Part shown: positions 35,584 to 43,474 of the stretch, piece after piece | How positions within the stretch are numbered: position 1 is the stretch's first letter | How the letters are laid out: every line of letters starts with the position of its first letter | Source of the DNA: Tepidanaerobacter sp. EBM-38 | GTDB lineage: Bacteria; Bacillota; Thermosediminibacteria; Thermosediminibacterales; Tepidanaerobacteraceae | Reading direction: 5' to 3' | Assembly: GCA_001896545.1 (NCBI GenBank) | Contig: MPOT01000057.1 | Span: forward strand, 1 to 64,000 | Length of the DNA: 64,000 nucleotides | Translations under genes and position numbers: made by a program | The notes under the pieces: model-generated | What the model was told of the DNA's origin: nothing | Seen by the model: the letters and a program-made list of their open reading frames with translations, nothing else | The model's database searches: none

Positions 35584-38079
35584 TTGAAGTTAATATTTTG
35601 TGGTGGAGCACAAGAAGTAGGAGCTTCCTGCTATCTTGTGACAATAGACGGAAAAAATATTTTATTGGACTGCGGTATACGGCTTACTTCATCAAAGGAT
35701 ACCCTTCCGGATTTTAGGCTAATTCAAGAAAACGGTGGTATTGATGCTATTATAATAAGCCATGCCCATACAGATCATACAGGTGCTCTCCCGGCCATAA
35801 GCCGTCAATTTCCTAACGCACTTATATACATGACTCATATGTCTAAAGACCTTACAAGAGTTCTTTTATATGACAGTCTAAAAATAATGGAAAGAGAACC
35901 AGAAATTCCCATATATGCAGAAAATCATGTACAGGAAATGCTGGGTAGGACCGTTTGTTTTTCACCAAATTTTAGCTTTAAATTGTTTAGTGACAGTAAT
36001 ATTACTGCTACCTTTTACAGTGCAGGCCATATAGCAGGTGCGGCGTCTATTTATATAGTTGGTTCTGAAGGCAGTTTGTTTTATTCTGGAGATATTTCTG
36101 GATTTAGGCAAAATACGATAGAAGGGGCTACCGTTCCTAAACTTAGGCCTGATGTGGCTATTTTTGAATCTACATACGGAGACAAGCTTCATGCTAACCG
36201 CCAAGTAGAAGAACAAAGACTTATTGAATCTATAAATGAAGTGATAATCAACGGAGGGAAGGTTTTGGTTCCTGCCTTTGCATTGGGAAGGGCGCAGGAA
36301 GTGATTCTGATATTAAAAAAAGCTATGAACAGAGGGCAGTTGCTTTCGTGTCCAATTTACGTCGATGGTATGGTGAAGGATATTTGTCGGATTTATAAGC
36401 TTAACCCAAATTATTTAAGATCAAATTTGGCAAAAAAAGTATTTAGAGGAGTGGATATCTTTTATGATGACAATGTATCCCCTGTGGCCAACCCTGAATT
36501 TCGTAAAGAAATCTTAGAATCAAAAAATCCATGTGTTATTATTGCCAGTTCAGGTATGTTAACCGGCGGACCTAGTCAAATGTATGCCCAAAGTTTAGCA
36601 ACTAATGAAAACAATTTAATTGCCGTAACCGGGTATCAGGATGAAGAATCACCGGGAAGAGATTTGTTAAAAATCATTGAAACTGATGATGATGCTGATA
36701 AAAAGCAGGACAGAACTATTAAATTAGGAGAGCGAGAGATTAGTGTAAAATGCCGTGTAGGCAAGTTTGGTCTTTCAGCTCATGCCGATAAGATGGAAAT
36801 ATTAAATATTGCTAATAACTTATACCCGCGGAGGATATTTTTAGTCCACGGCAATCCTGAAGCTATAAACAGTCTTGGCAAGGAAATACAAAAGGATATT
36901 AACGGATTTATATATGCGCCCCGGAACGGAGAACAATATGAAATAAATATAAAAAAACCTCGAAAACAAAGAGGTATGGCGAAATACCCTAATATGAAAC
37001 GTAATGAACCTCTAAATCAGGAAAGTATAAAAGAATTATGGGAATTCATAAAAGACAATTTAGGCACAGAAACTGCTCTTTCCGCAGAAGAACTTATGGA
37101 AATTTGGGGGTATGAGCAGGACGTATTAGAAGTAAAGGAAATACTAAACAACTCTCCGTACTTTGAACCGAACCCACGTCGTATGTTTCTATATCATGCT
37201 GTAAAGGAAAGCGAAATAGAGAAGCTGAGCGAGCCTAAAGTGATGGAAGTCAATGAAATGCTGCAATTGGCAGATGAGTTTTTCGGCTACGAATCAGGTC
37301 TGTATAAAAAAGGTGCAAGATTTGATGATAAAATCGCATTACTATATTTTAACTTTCCGGATATTGCCAAGACAAAGTATTATAGTAAGATTAAAGAATT
37401 TGAGGTGCATACGGGTTGGCGTGTTGAAATAAATGAAAATGTAAACAAATCTGCCATTGATGAGATTGTTTATAATTTATTTCCTGCAGATGTGACAATA
37501 AATAAAATATCGTATATGCCTCACTCTGGCAAAGTAAAAGTTTTTGCAGAAGGCGAATTGCCTGATGGCAAAATGCTGTCTGATAAATTTAAAGAAATAA
37601 CAGGCTTATCCTTAGCAGTAAATGAGGAAGATGAAACCAATCTTAATATACTTGCTGACACAAATATAAACCAAATGGAGCAAAATGAGGCTCTAAGGCA
37701 TATAGATGAAAAATTTTATGCGCAACCACACAGACCTTATAAAAAAAGCATAAAAGTAACAAGCAATGGTGTGAAATACATCGAACTTTCATTTATATCA
37801 AAACCCATTGGTGAAAAATATAGTAATGTAATTAAAGAGTTGGAAAGAGAAACCGGCTATTCAATAACCGTAAGCGACTCCTGCAACCAAATAGAAATAA
37901 TCAATATTACAAAACGCCTCATAAATGAAAAAGGTATTAAAGCAAAGAGAAATCCGAGTGTATTTCTCGATAAAATGTCTGTACAATTGGTAGTAGCTCA
38001 AGATATAGATGACTTAATAAAAAAAGAAATTGAAAAACAGTTTTTAGATATGACAGGATTAATTCTGGAAATTAAATAA
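35584..38079 (+). CDS. Metallo-beta-lactamase/beta-CASP RNA nuclease with extra C-terminal module
   Basis: 831 aa, longer than most bacterial Cft2-like enzymes (about 450-540). Residues 1-460 are the MBL/beta-CASP core: HAHTDHTGALP (zinc motif), SAGHIAGAASIYI, SGDISG, ESTYGDKLH, SSGMLTGGP and GLSAHAD (RNA-specificity motif). Residues about 480-570 are a helical linker. Residues 584-679 and 732-831 look like two copies of one ~100-residue module (see findings). TTG start with GGAGG upstream. Likely an RNA-processing enzyme. It stands alone on its strand, ended by a terminator at 38201-38228. Confidence 0.9.
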   Translation: MKLIFCGGAQEVGASCYLVTIDGKNILLDCGIRLTSSKDTLPDFRLIQENGGIDAIIISHAHTDHTGALPAISRQFPNALIYMTHMSKDLTRVLLYDSLKIMEREPEIPIYAENHVQEMLGRTVCFSPNFSFKLFSDSNITATFYSAGHIAGAASIYIVGSEGSLFYSGDISGFRQNTIEGATVPKLRPDVAIFESTYGDKLHANRQVEEQRLIESINEVIINGGKVLVPAFALGRAQEVILILKKAMNRGQLLSCPIYVDGMVKDICRIYKLNPNYLRSNLAKKVFRGVDIFYDDNVSPVANPEFRKEILESKNPCVIIASSGMLTGGPSQMYAQSLATNENNLIAVTGYQDEESPGRDLLKIIETDDDADKKQDRTIKLGEREISVKCRVGKFGLSAHADKMEILNIANNLYPRRIFLVHGNPEAINSLGKEIQKDINGFIYAPRNGEQYEINIKKPRKQRGMAKYPNMKRNEPLNQESIKELWEFIKDNLGTETALSAEELMEIWGYEQDVLEVKEILNNSPYFEPNPRRMFLYHAVKESEIEKLSEPKVMEVNEMLQLADEFFGYESGLYKKGARFDDKIALLYFNFPDIAKTKYYSKIKEFEVHTGWRVEINENVNKSAIDEIVYNLFPADVTINKISYMPHSGKVKVFAEGELPDGKMLSDKFKEITGLSLAVNEEDETNLNILADTNINQMEQNEALRHIDEKFYAQPHRPYKKSIKVTSNGVKYIELSFISKPIGEKYSNVIKELERETGYSITVSDSCNQIEIINITKRLINEKGIKAKRNPSVFLDKMSVQLVVAQDIDDLIKKEIEKQFLDMTGLILEIK

Positions 38080-38200
38080 AAGTAAGATGAAGCCTTAAAA
38101 AATATTAAGGAAGTAATAGAACTGTGTATTGATGATGAGGAAAATCTGGTTGGCGTATAATTATATAAATTTTCCAAGGTTAAAGCTAATAAACTCTTAA

Positions 38201-38228
38201 ATGATGGTACAAACCGTCATTTTTTTTT
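38201..38228 (+). terminator. Terminator after the beta-CASP gene
   Basis: ATGATGG/CCGTCAT stem (one G-U) with loop TACAAA, then eight T. Confidence 0.75.
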
Positions 38229-38282
38229 ATAAATTTGGGAACTAATATACTTAGAATTAAAATGAAAGGAAGGTAGATTGTA

Positions 38283-38507
38283 GTGGGACCAGCTTTGGAT
38301 ATCAGAAATCTTGTAATTCACAATCTTTCAGGAAGTAGTCGGGAGGAGATTGAAGGCTATATCCAAGAAACTATTGATACAAGAGAGGAAGAGGCACTGC
38401 CTGGGATGGGAATTCTTTTTGAGATTGTATGGGACAAATCCGATGCAACTGAGAAAAACACCATGATGGATAAAATAATGCAAGGCATACAAACTACTGA
38501 GATGTAG
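38283..38507 (+). CDS. sspI: Small acid-soluble spore protein SspI
   Basis: 74 aa. It aligns along its length with B. subtilis SspI, including IHNLSGSSREEIEGYIQ and EEEALPGMGILFEIVWDKS then EKNTMMD (known SspI: GEEKMLPGLGVLFEVIWQ). A minor forespore protein of the SspI family. GTG start with GGAAGG 9 nt upstream. Followed by a strong hairpin. Confidence 0.88.
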   Translation: MGPALDIRNLVIHNLSGSSREEIEGYIQETIDTREEEALPGMGILFEIVWDKSDATEKNTMMDKIMQGIQTTEM

Positions 38508-38549
38508 TAAACTGAAAAATCGGGGCTTTCCCCGATTTTTCAGTTTACT
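38506..38549. terminator. 20-bp perfect hairpin after sspI
   Basis: AGTAAACTGAAAAATCGGGG (38506-38525) pairs perfectly with 38530-38549 around a CTTT loop. A T-run in the stem and the position just past sspI make it an unusually strong terminator. Confidence 0.85.
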
Positions 38550-38623
38550 AAGCTTGAAAACCAACTTTTAATAAGATAAGCTATTGGTAGATATTATCAG
38601 AATTAGAAAGTTGGAGACTGAAG

Positions 38624-40054
38624 TTGAAAAAGGAATTAAAAGAAGTTTCAAAAAATTGTTATATTTTATCTTCCGGAAAAGACAAAGTCGATATTCATGT
38701 GTATTTAAATCGACAACTTTTTGAAGAATTTGTTGAAGATGAAGCCCTTAACCAGCTGTACAATGCCTCTCTTTTGCCAGGTGTAGTAAGCCCTATTATT
38801 GGCATGCCTGATATACATACAGGATATGGATTACCTATCGGTGGTGTTATGGCGACTGATTATGAAGTGGGTGTAGTATCGGCAGGAGCAGTCGGTATGG
38901 ATATAAACTGTGGTGTTCGCTTAATTACTTCAAAGATACCGGCCGAAGAAATAAACAAAAGTATTTTAACAAAGTTATTAAAGGCAATTTCAAAGAGAGT
39001 GCCTTTGGGAGTAGGCAAATCCAGTGAATTAAAAGTCTTAAAAAAACCAAACCTTGAAGGTATTGCTTATGAAGGGGTTGAACATTATATAAAAAAAGGT
39101 TTTGGTAGAATTGCTGATTTAGACAGAATTGAAGACCACGGCTGTATAAAAGGGGCAAACCTTTCGGCTGTTCCCAATTCTGCATTAAAACGTACAGACC
39201 AGTTAGCAACCATAGGAGGTGGTAACCACTTTATAGAAATAGGGAGAATAGGAAGTGTCTTTGATGAAGAATTGGCATCAAAATGGGGTTTAAATAAGCA
39301 ACATATATATGTAATGATTCATACTGGCAGTCGAGGCTTTGGACATCAAATTTGTTGCGATTACTCCACAATTATGTGGGAAAACTCGGATAAAAATAAA
39401 ACAAGAGCCCCACAAAAAGGCTTGGCATGTGCGCCGATTTCATCGAGAGATGGTCAGAATTACTTACAGGCCATGGCCTGCGCAGCGAATTATGCTTTTA
39501 CCAACAGGCAGATAATAACCCATTTTGTTAGGGAAGCATTTGTTGAGGTAATAAAAAAACCAGAAGCAGATTTGGGATTGGATTTGTTATATGATGTGGC
39601 CCACAATATTGCCAAGAAGGAAAAATATAATAAATGGCTTTTAGTACATAGAAAAGGGGCAACAAGGGCTCTACCGGCCGGGCATGAGGACAACCCTGCT
39701 TGTTATAGAGAAACCGGTCATCCTGCTATCATTCCTGGCAGCATGGGAACCGGGTCTTATGTTGTAATAGGGACTCCTGAGATAGAAAAGACTTTTTGTT
39801 CTGTGAATCATGGTGCAGGAAGGGTAATGTCAAGAAAACAAGCCAGATCGGAATTTACTAGGGAAGGTTTACTGAATCAGATGGGCCATGTGGTCGTCAT
39901 TGCCAAGGATATTAAATCTTTACTTGATGAAGCACCTTTGGCATACAAGGACATTGATAATGTTGTATATACTCTGGTAGAGGCTGGCCTCACTAAACCC
40001 ATAGTAAAACTTAAACCAATGGGGGTACTTAAGGGTGAAGGAAATGAAGCCTAA
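38624..40054 (+). CDS. rtcB: RNA-splicing ligase RtcB
   Basis: 476 aa. GMPDIHTGYGLPIGGV, GMDINCGVR (Mn-binding Cys96), GGGNHFIEI, HTGSRGFGHQ and the NHGAGRVMSRKQA segment carrying the guanylylated histidine are all present. RtcB ligates 2',3'-cyclic-phosphate and 5'-OH RNA ends with GTP and Mn2+. TTG start. No archease or RtcA gene is adjacent. Single gene; function may be RNA repair. Confidence 0.97.
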   Translation: MKKELKEVSKNCYILSSGKDKVDIHVYLNRQLFEEFVEDEALNQLYNASLLPGVVSPIIGMPDIHTGYGLPIGGVMATDYEVGVVSAGAVGMDINCGVRLITSKIPAEEINKSILTKLLKAISKRVPLGVGKSSELKVLKKPNLEGIAYEGVEHYIKKGFGRIADLDRIEDHGCIKGANLSAVPNSALKRTDQLATIGGGNHFIEIGRIGSVFDEELASKWGLNKQHIYVMIHTGSRGFGHQICCDYSTIMWENSDKNKTRAPQKGLACAPISSRDGQNYLQAMACAANYAFTNRQIITHFVREAFVEVIKKPEADLGLDLLYDVAHNIAKKEKYNKWLLVHRKGATRALPAGHEDNPACYRETGHPAIIPGSMGTGSYVVIGTPEIEKTFCSVNHGAGRVMSRKQARSEFTREGLLNQMGHVVVIAKDIKSLLDEAPLAYKDIDNVVYTLVEAGLTKPIVKLKPMGVLKGEGNEA

Positions 40055-40102
40055 TAAAGCCTTAGACTGTTAAACGAATTTTGTATTTTTTAGGCGGCTA
40101 TT

Positions 40103-40948
40103 TTAAAGGCCAAGTCGGTAAAAGAAAATAGGTGCTCCAAATGTTAACCATAATCCAATACTGAAATATCTTAGCATACGACAAAAATTATAAGGCGGCA
40201 AAATTAACTGCAAACCCTCATATATCAATAAAAAACCAATAATACCTATCAGGTATTTTATAAATGTTTTAATCCTGGTTTTACATTTTGGCTCAAAACC
40301 TATAAAGTAATTTTCCCAAACATATCCTAACCAGCTACCCGATAGCATTCCTGTGTAAATAAAATTATCTTCATAAGGAAATAAACAAACTAGTATAATT
40401 GGCACAATAATGGAGAGCACTGTATTGTAAATCAGCGGTATGGGCTTACATATTCTTGATATCCACACGAAAACGGAAGATATGGATAAGCCCAAAATTA
40501 TGCCTATTAAAACATCTAAAGGCCAATGGACACCAAGATACAGTCTCGAAAGGCTGACCAAAAAAATAACCGTAGTTCCAAGTATATAAACCCATCGACG
40601 GTGGTAGCATTTCATAATAACTCCCCAAAATGTGGATGTTCCTTGCGCATGTCCGCTGGGGAAAGAAAAGCCCCCGGCAGAGATAACGAATAAACTTCTT
40701 ATACCCGGATATCCTATTGGTCGTGCAAGAGTGACAACTTCTTTTAATGATACATTAATGTACATTGAAAATAGCAATGATGCAATTAAGGTTATTCCGG
40801 TTTTTTTATTAATATTCCAGTAAAATATAGGAATCATAAGATAATAGAATAGACTGCTTCCCAGGTTCGTGACTGCAATAAAAAAGGTATCAAGTATTGG
40901 ATTGCTAAAGGACTGAATAATTTTAATAATTTCGGCTTGCAGTTCCAT
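40103..40948 (-). CDS. PAP2-family membrane phosphatase
   Basis: 281 aa with about seven membrane segments. The three PAP2 motifs are K-EVVTLARP (near 71-80), FPSGHAQG (near 99-106) and SRLYLGVHWPLDV (near 139-151), with the catalytic histidines. Such enzymes dephosphorylate undecaprenyl pyrophosphate or phosphatidic acid; which one is unclear. ATG with GGAGGTAAG upstream. Single gene. Confidence 0.88.
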   Translation of the reverse strand: MELQAEIIKIIQSFSNPILDTFFIAVTNLGSSLFYYLMIPIFYWNINKKTGITLIASLLFSMYINVSLKEVVTLARPIGYPGIRSLFVISAGGFSFPSGHAQGTSTFWGVIMKCYHRRWVYILGTTVIFLVSLSRLYLGVHWPLDVLIGIILGLSISSVFVWISRICKPIPLIYNTVLSIIVPIILVCLFPYEDNFIYTGMLSGSWLGYVWENYFIGFEPKCKTRIKTFIKYLIGIIGFLLIYEGLQLILPPYNFCRMLRYFSIGLWLTFGAPIFFYRLGL

Positions 40949-41028
40949 GACTTACCTCCGCCTTTTGTTATTTCTTATAACTTCTCTTTTTTAGCAAGAG
41001 TTCCTTCTTTACAATAATATAAAATATC

Positions 41029-41057
41029 TTGCCGAAGAAATCATTTGAAGATATAAT
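41029..41057 (+). promoter_or_regulatory. Promoter of the aminotransferase gene
   Basis: TTGCCG (41029-41034), 17-nt spacer, TATAAT (41052-41057). Confidence 0.65.
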
Positions 41058-41101
41058 CATAATTAAAAAATCAATTAATTTAATTTATGGGAGGAGATTT
41101 T

Positions 41102-42265
41102 TTGGACTATCAGAAATATGTAACACAGCGAGCAAAGGATATTGAAATTTCAACAATACGTTATTTTTTTAATATGGTAAACGAAGTAGAAGGAGCAATT
41201 TCTCTATGTATTGGTGAACCTGATTTTACAACACCAGCTCATATAAATCAAGCTGCTGTCGAGGCTCTTAAACAGGGTCATACCTTCTATACTCCTAATG
41301 CAGGTTTGCTTGAACTCAGACAAGAAATATCAAAGTACTTAGAAAATCGATACAAAATAGGCTATAACCCCGAAACGGAAATTATTGTTACCATAGGAGC
41401 AAGTCAAGCCATCGATGTTGTTATAAGAACATTGGTAGAGCAAGGTGATGAAGTATTAATTCCCCAGCCTTCTTTTGTGGCTTATAAACCTTGTACTATT
41501 TTAGCCGGGGGTAAACCGGTTTATGTGCCTACATATCAAGAAGATGATTTTGCGCTAAGAGCCGATATACTGGAAAAGTATATTACCGACAGAACAAAAT
41601 TGTTAATTCTGCCATACCCGAACAATCCTACCGGAGCAGTAATGACTAAAGAAGCATTGGAAGAGTTAGCTCCGATTATAAAGAAATATGATTTAATTGT
41701 GGCTGCAGATGAAATTTATTCAGAACTTACTTATGGCGTGAATCATACGCCTTTTGCAGGGATTCCCGATATGTGGGAGAGAACGGTTACTATAAACGGA
41801 TTTTCTAAATCCTATGCTATGACGGGATGGAGGTTGGGGTATGTTGCAGCGCCGGAGGGCCTGACTAAGGAGATGCTGAAGGTTCATCAGTATAATGTAA
41901 CCTGTGCGGCAACCATGGGTCAGTATGCTGCAATAGAGGCCTTGAGGAACGGTGATGCAGATATTGTAAATATGCGAATGGAATATGATAAAAGGAGAAA
42001 ATTTTTATATGAAAGCTTGAGCAATATGGGACTTGATTGCTTTGAACCCAAAGGAGCATTTTATGTATTCCCTTCAATTAAAAAAACAGGTCTTTCTTCA
42101 GAGGAATTTGCCCAAAGACTTTTATGGGAAGGCAAAGTTGCAGTTGTCCCAGGCAGTTCATTTGGCGAAAACGGTCAAGGTTTTGTGAGGATGGCTTATG
42201 CTACTTCGATGGAAAACCTAGAAGAGGCAGTACAAAGGATAAGAGCTTTTTTAAATAAACTCTAA
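41102..42265 (+). CDS. Class I/II pyridoxal-phosphate aminotransferase
   Basis: 387 aa. CIGEPDFTTPAHI, PYPNNPTGAVMT, ADEIYSELTYG, the PLP lysine in TINGFSKSYAMTGWRLGY, and a C-terminal FVRMAYATSMENL give a fold-type I enzyme of the aspartate/PatA group. TTG 41102 with GGAGGAG upstream is preferred; the ORF can open at 41087 but that codon lies at the site. Substrate not determined; aromatic- or aspartate-type transamination are both possible. Confidence 0.9.
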   Translation: MDYQKYVTQRAKDIEISTIRYFFNMVNEVEGAISLCIGEPDFTTPAHINQAAVEALKQGHTFYTPNAGLLELRQEISKYLENRYKIGYNPETEIIVTIGASQAIDVVIRTLVEQGDEVLIPQPSFVAYKPCTILAGGKPVYVPTYQEDDFALRADILEKYITDRTKLLILPYPNNPTGAVMTKEALEELAPIIKKYDLIVAADEIYSELTYGVNHTPFAGIPDMWERTVTINGFSKSYAMTGWRLGYVAAPEGLTKEMLKVHQYNVTCAATMGQYAAIEALRNGDADIVNMRMEYDKRRKFLYESLSNMGLDCFEPKGAFYVFPSIKKTGLSSEEFAQRLLWEGKVAVVPGSSFGENGQGFVRMAYATSMENLEEAVQRIRAFLNKL

Positions 42266-42329
42266 TATTCCGGCGGACTGCCCAATCTAATACGACCTAA
42301 AACCGCACGATATTATAAATATTTATAAA

Positions 42330-42375
42330 AATGTTCGTAAAAAGTATTGCTAAATAAAGTGGCCTATGTTAATAT
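42330..42375 (+). promoter_or_regulatory. Promoter of the purine operon with a PurBox-like element
   Basis: TTGCTA (42347-42352), 17-nt spacer, TAATAT (42370-42375). AATGTTCGTAAAA (42330-42342) matches the reverse complement of the PurR box (AWWWCCGAACWWT) with one mismatch. A leader hairpin (CAGAGAATACC/GGTATTGTCTG, one mismatch) lies near 42423-42460. No purine riboswitch recognised. Confidence 0.45.
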
Positions 42376-42497
42376 GTAATTATCAAAATTCAATGATACT
42401 GCAAAGTTTTACAATGCTGTAACAGAGAATACCTAAAAAACCAATGGTATTGTCTGCTGCAAAATACAAATAAAATGATAAAAGGAGAGTCGGGCGT

Positions 42498-42746
42498 ATG
42501 TTTTTGGCAAAAGTATTTACTTTCCCCAAGACTGGAGTGCTGGATCCGCAAGGCAGCGCAATAAAAGCAACTGTTTCAAATATTGGATTTAAGGATATTC
42601 AAGATATACAAACGGGCAAGTATTATGAGGTAAGAATTAATGCTTGTGATGTAGCTAAAGCAAAGGAAATAATGAAGGAATTATGTGAAAAAGTTTTAGT
42701 AAATCCTGTAGTTGAAGATTACAAATTTGAAATAATGGAGGTTTGA
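42498..42746 (+). CDS. purS: Phosphoribosylformylglycinamidine synthase subunit PurS
   Basis: 82 aa, normal. FTFPKTGVLDPQGSAIKATV and the C-terminal NPVVEDYKFEIMEV mark PurS, the small bridging subunit that holds PurL and PurQ together. ATG with AAGGAG upstream. First gene of the purine operon; the PurQ site lies inside its 3' end. Confidence 0.95.
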   Translation: MFLAKVFTFPKTGVLDPQGSAIKATVSNIGFKDIQDIQTGKYYEVRINACDVAKAKEIMKELCEKVLVNPVVEDYKFEIMEV

Positions 42747-42748
42747 AC

Positions 42749-43474
42749 ATGAATTGTGCGGTGATACAGTTTGCCGGAAGTGGTGGCGATGGTGATTGTT
42801 ATCATGTTTGTAAAAATATTTTAGGCCAACCTGTGGAATACATTTTTCACAAAGAAACTTTTGCCGCTCAAGACTTTGATCTAATCATTCTTCCAGGCGG
42901 AGCATCTCATGGTGATTATCTGCGCCCGGGAGCGCTGGCAGCTCGTTCAAAAGTCATTAAATCCGTAATAGATGCTGCCAATGCCGGAAAGTACATATTG
43001 GGTATAGGCAATGGATTTCAAATATTATTAGAAGCTGGCCTTTTGCCCGGAACAATGCTAATCAATAAAGACCTGAAATTTTATTCTGAGGATATTTTTG
43101 TCCGGGTTGAAAATAACGCTACTCCTTTTACTAATCTTTACAAAAATGGCGAAGTAATTCGCTTAACTGTTGCATGCAAATATGGCAACTATTATGCTGA
43201 TAAAAAGACAATGGAACAACTAAAGACACAAAATAAAATAGTTTTGACGTACTGTGATATAAACGGAAACGCAGCGGAGGCGTCGAATCCTTTGGGTTCA
43301 ATGGAAAACATAGCAGCTATAGCAAACCAAGAAGGTAATATATTGGGTCTGATGCCTCATCCGGAGAGATGTGCCGAAGAAATTCTCGGTAACACCGATG
43401 GAATAAGAATGTTTCAGTCTATTCTGCAGTATGTAGAAGGAGGTAAAATCCATGACTGCTCGAGAAGAAGCTAA
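42749..43474 (+). CDS. purQ: Phosphoribosylformylglycinamidine synthase subunit PurQ (glutaminase, nucleophile replaced)
   Basis: 241 aa, normal PurQ length and order. The triad region reads [19 protein letters not shown], with Gly87 (codon GGC, 43007-43009) where PurQ has the catalytic Cys of GICNGFQ. The later triad part MPHPER (His/Glu) is intact. The N-terminal motif is [13 protein letters not shown] rather than FPGSNCD-D-YH. If the sequence is right, the glutaminase cannot form its thioester, and FGAM synthesis would depend on free ammonia. Overlaps purL by 23 nt. Confidence 0.9.
   Translation: MNCAVIQFAGSGGDGDCYHVCKNILGQPVEYIFHKETFAAQDFDLIILPGGASHGDYLRPGALAARSKVIKSVIDAANAGKYILGIGNGFQILLEAGLLPGTMLINKDLKFYSEDIFVRVENNATPFTNLYKNGEVIRLTVACKYGNYYADKKTMEQLKTQNKIVLTYCDINGNAAEASNPLGSMENIAAIANQEGNILGLMPHPERCAEEILGNTDGIRMFQSILQYVEGGKIHDCSRRS

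Noticed and set aside
42270-42497. Purine riboswitch upstream of purS
   Set aside because: The conserved junction sequences are absent; the region fits a promoter with a weak PurBox better.
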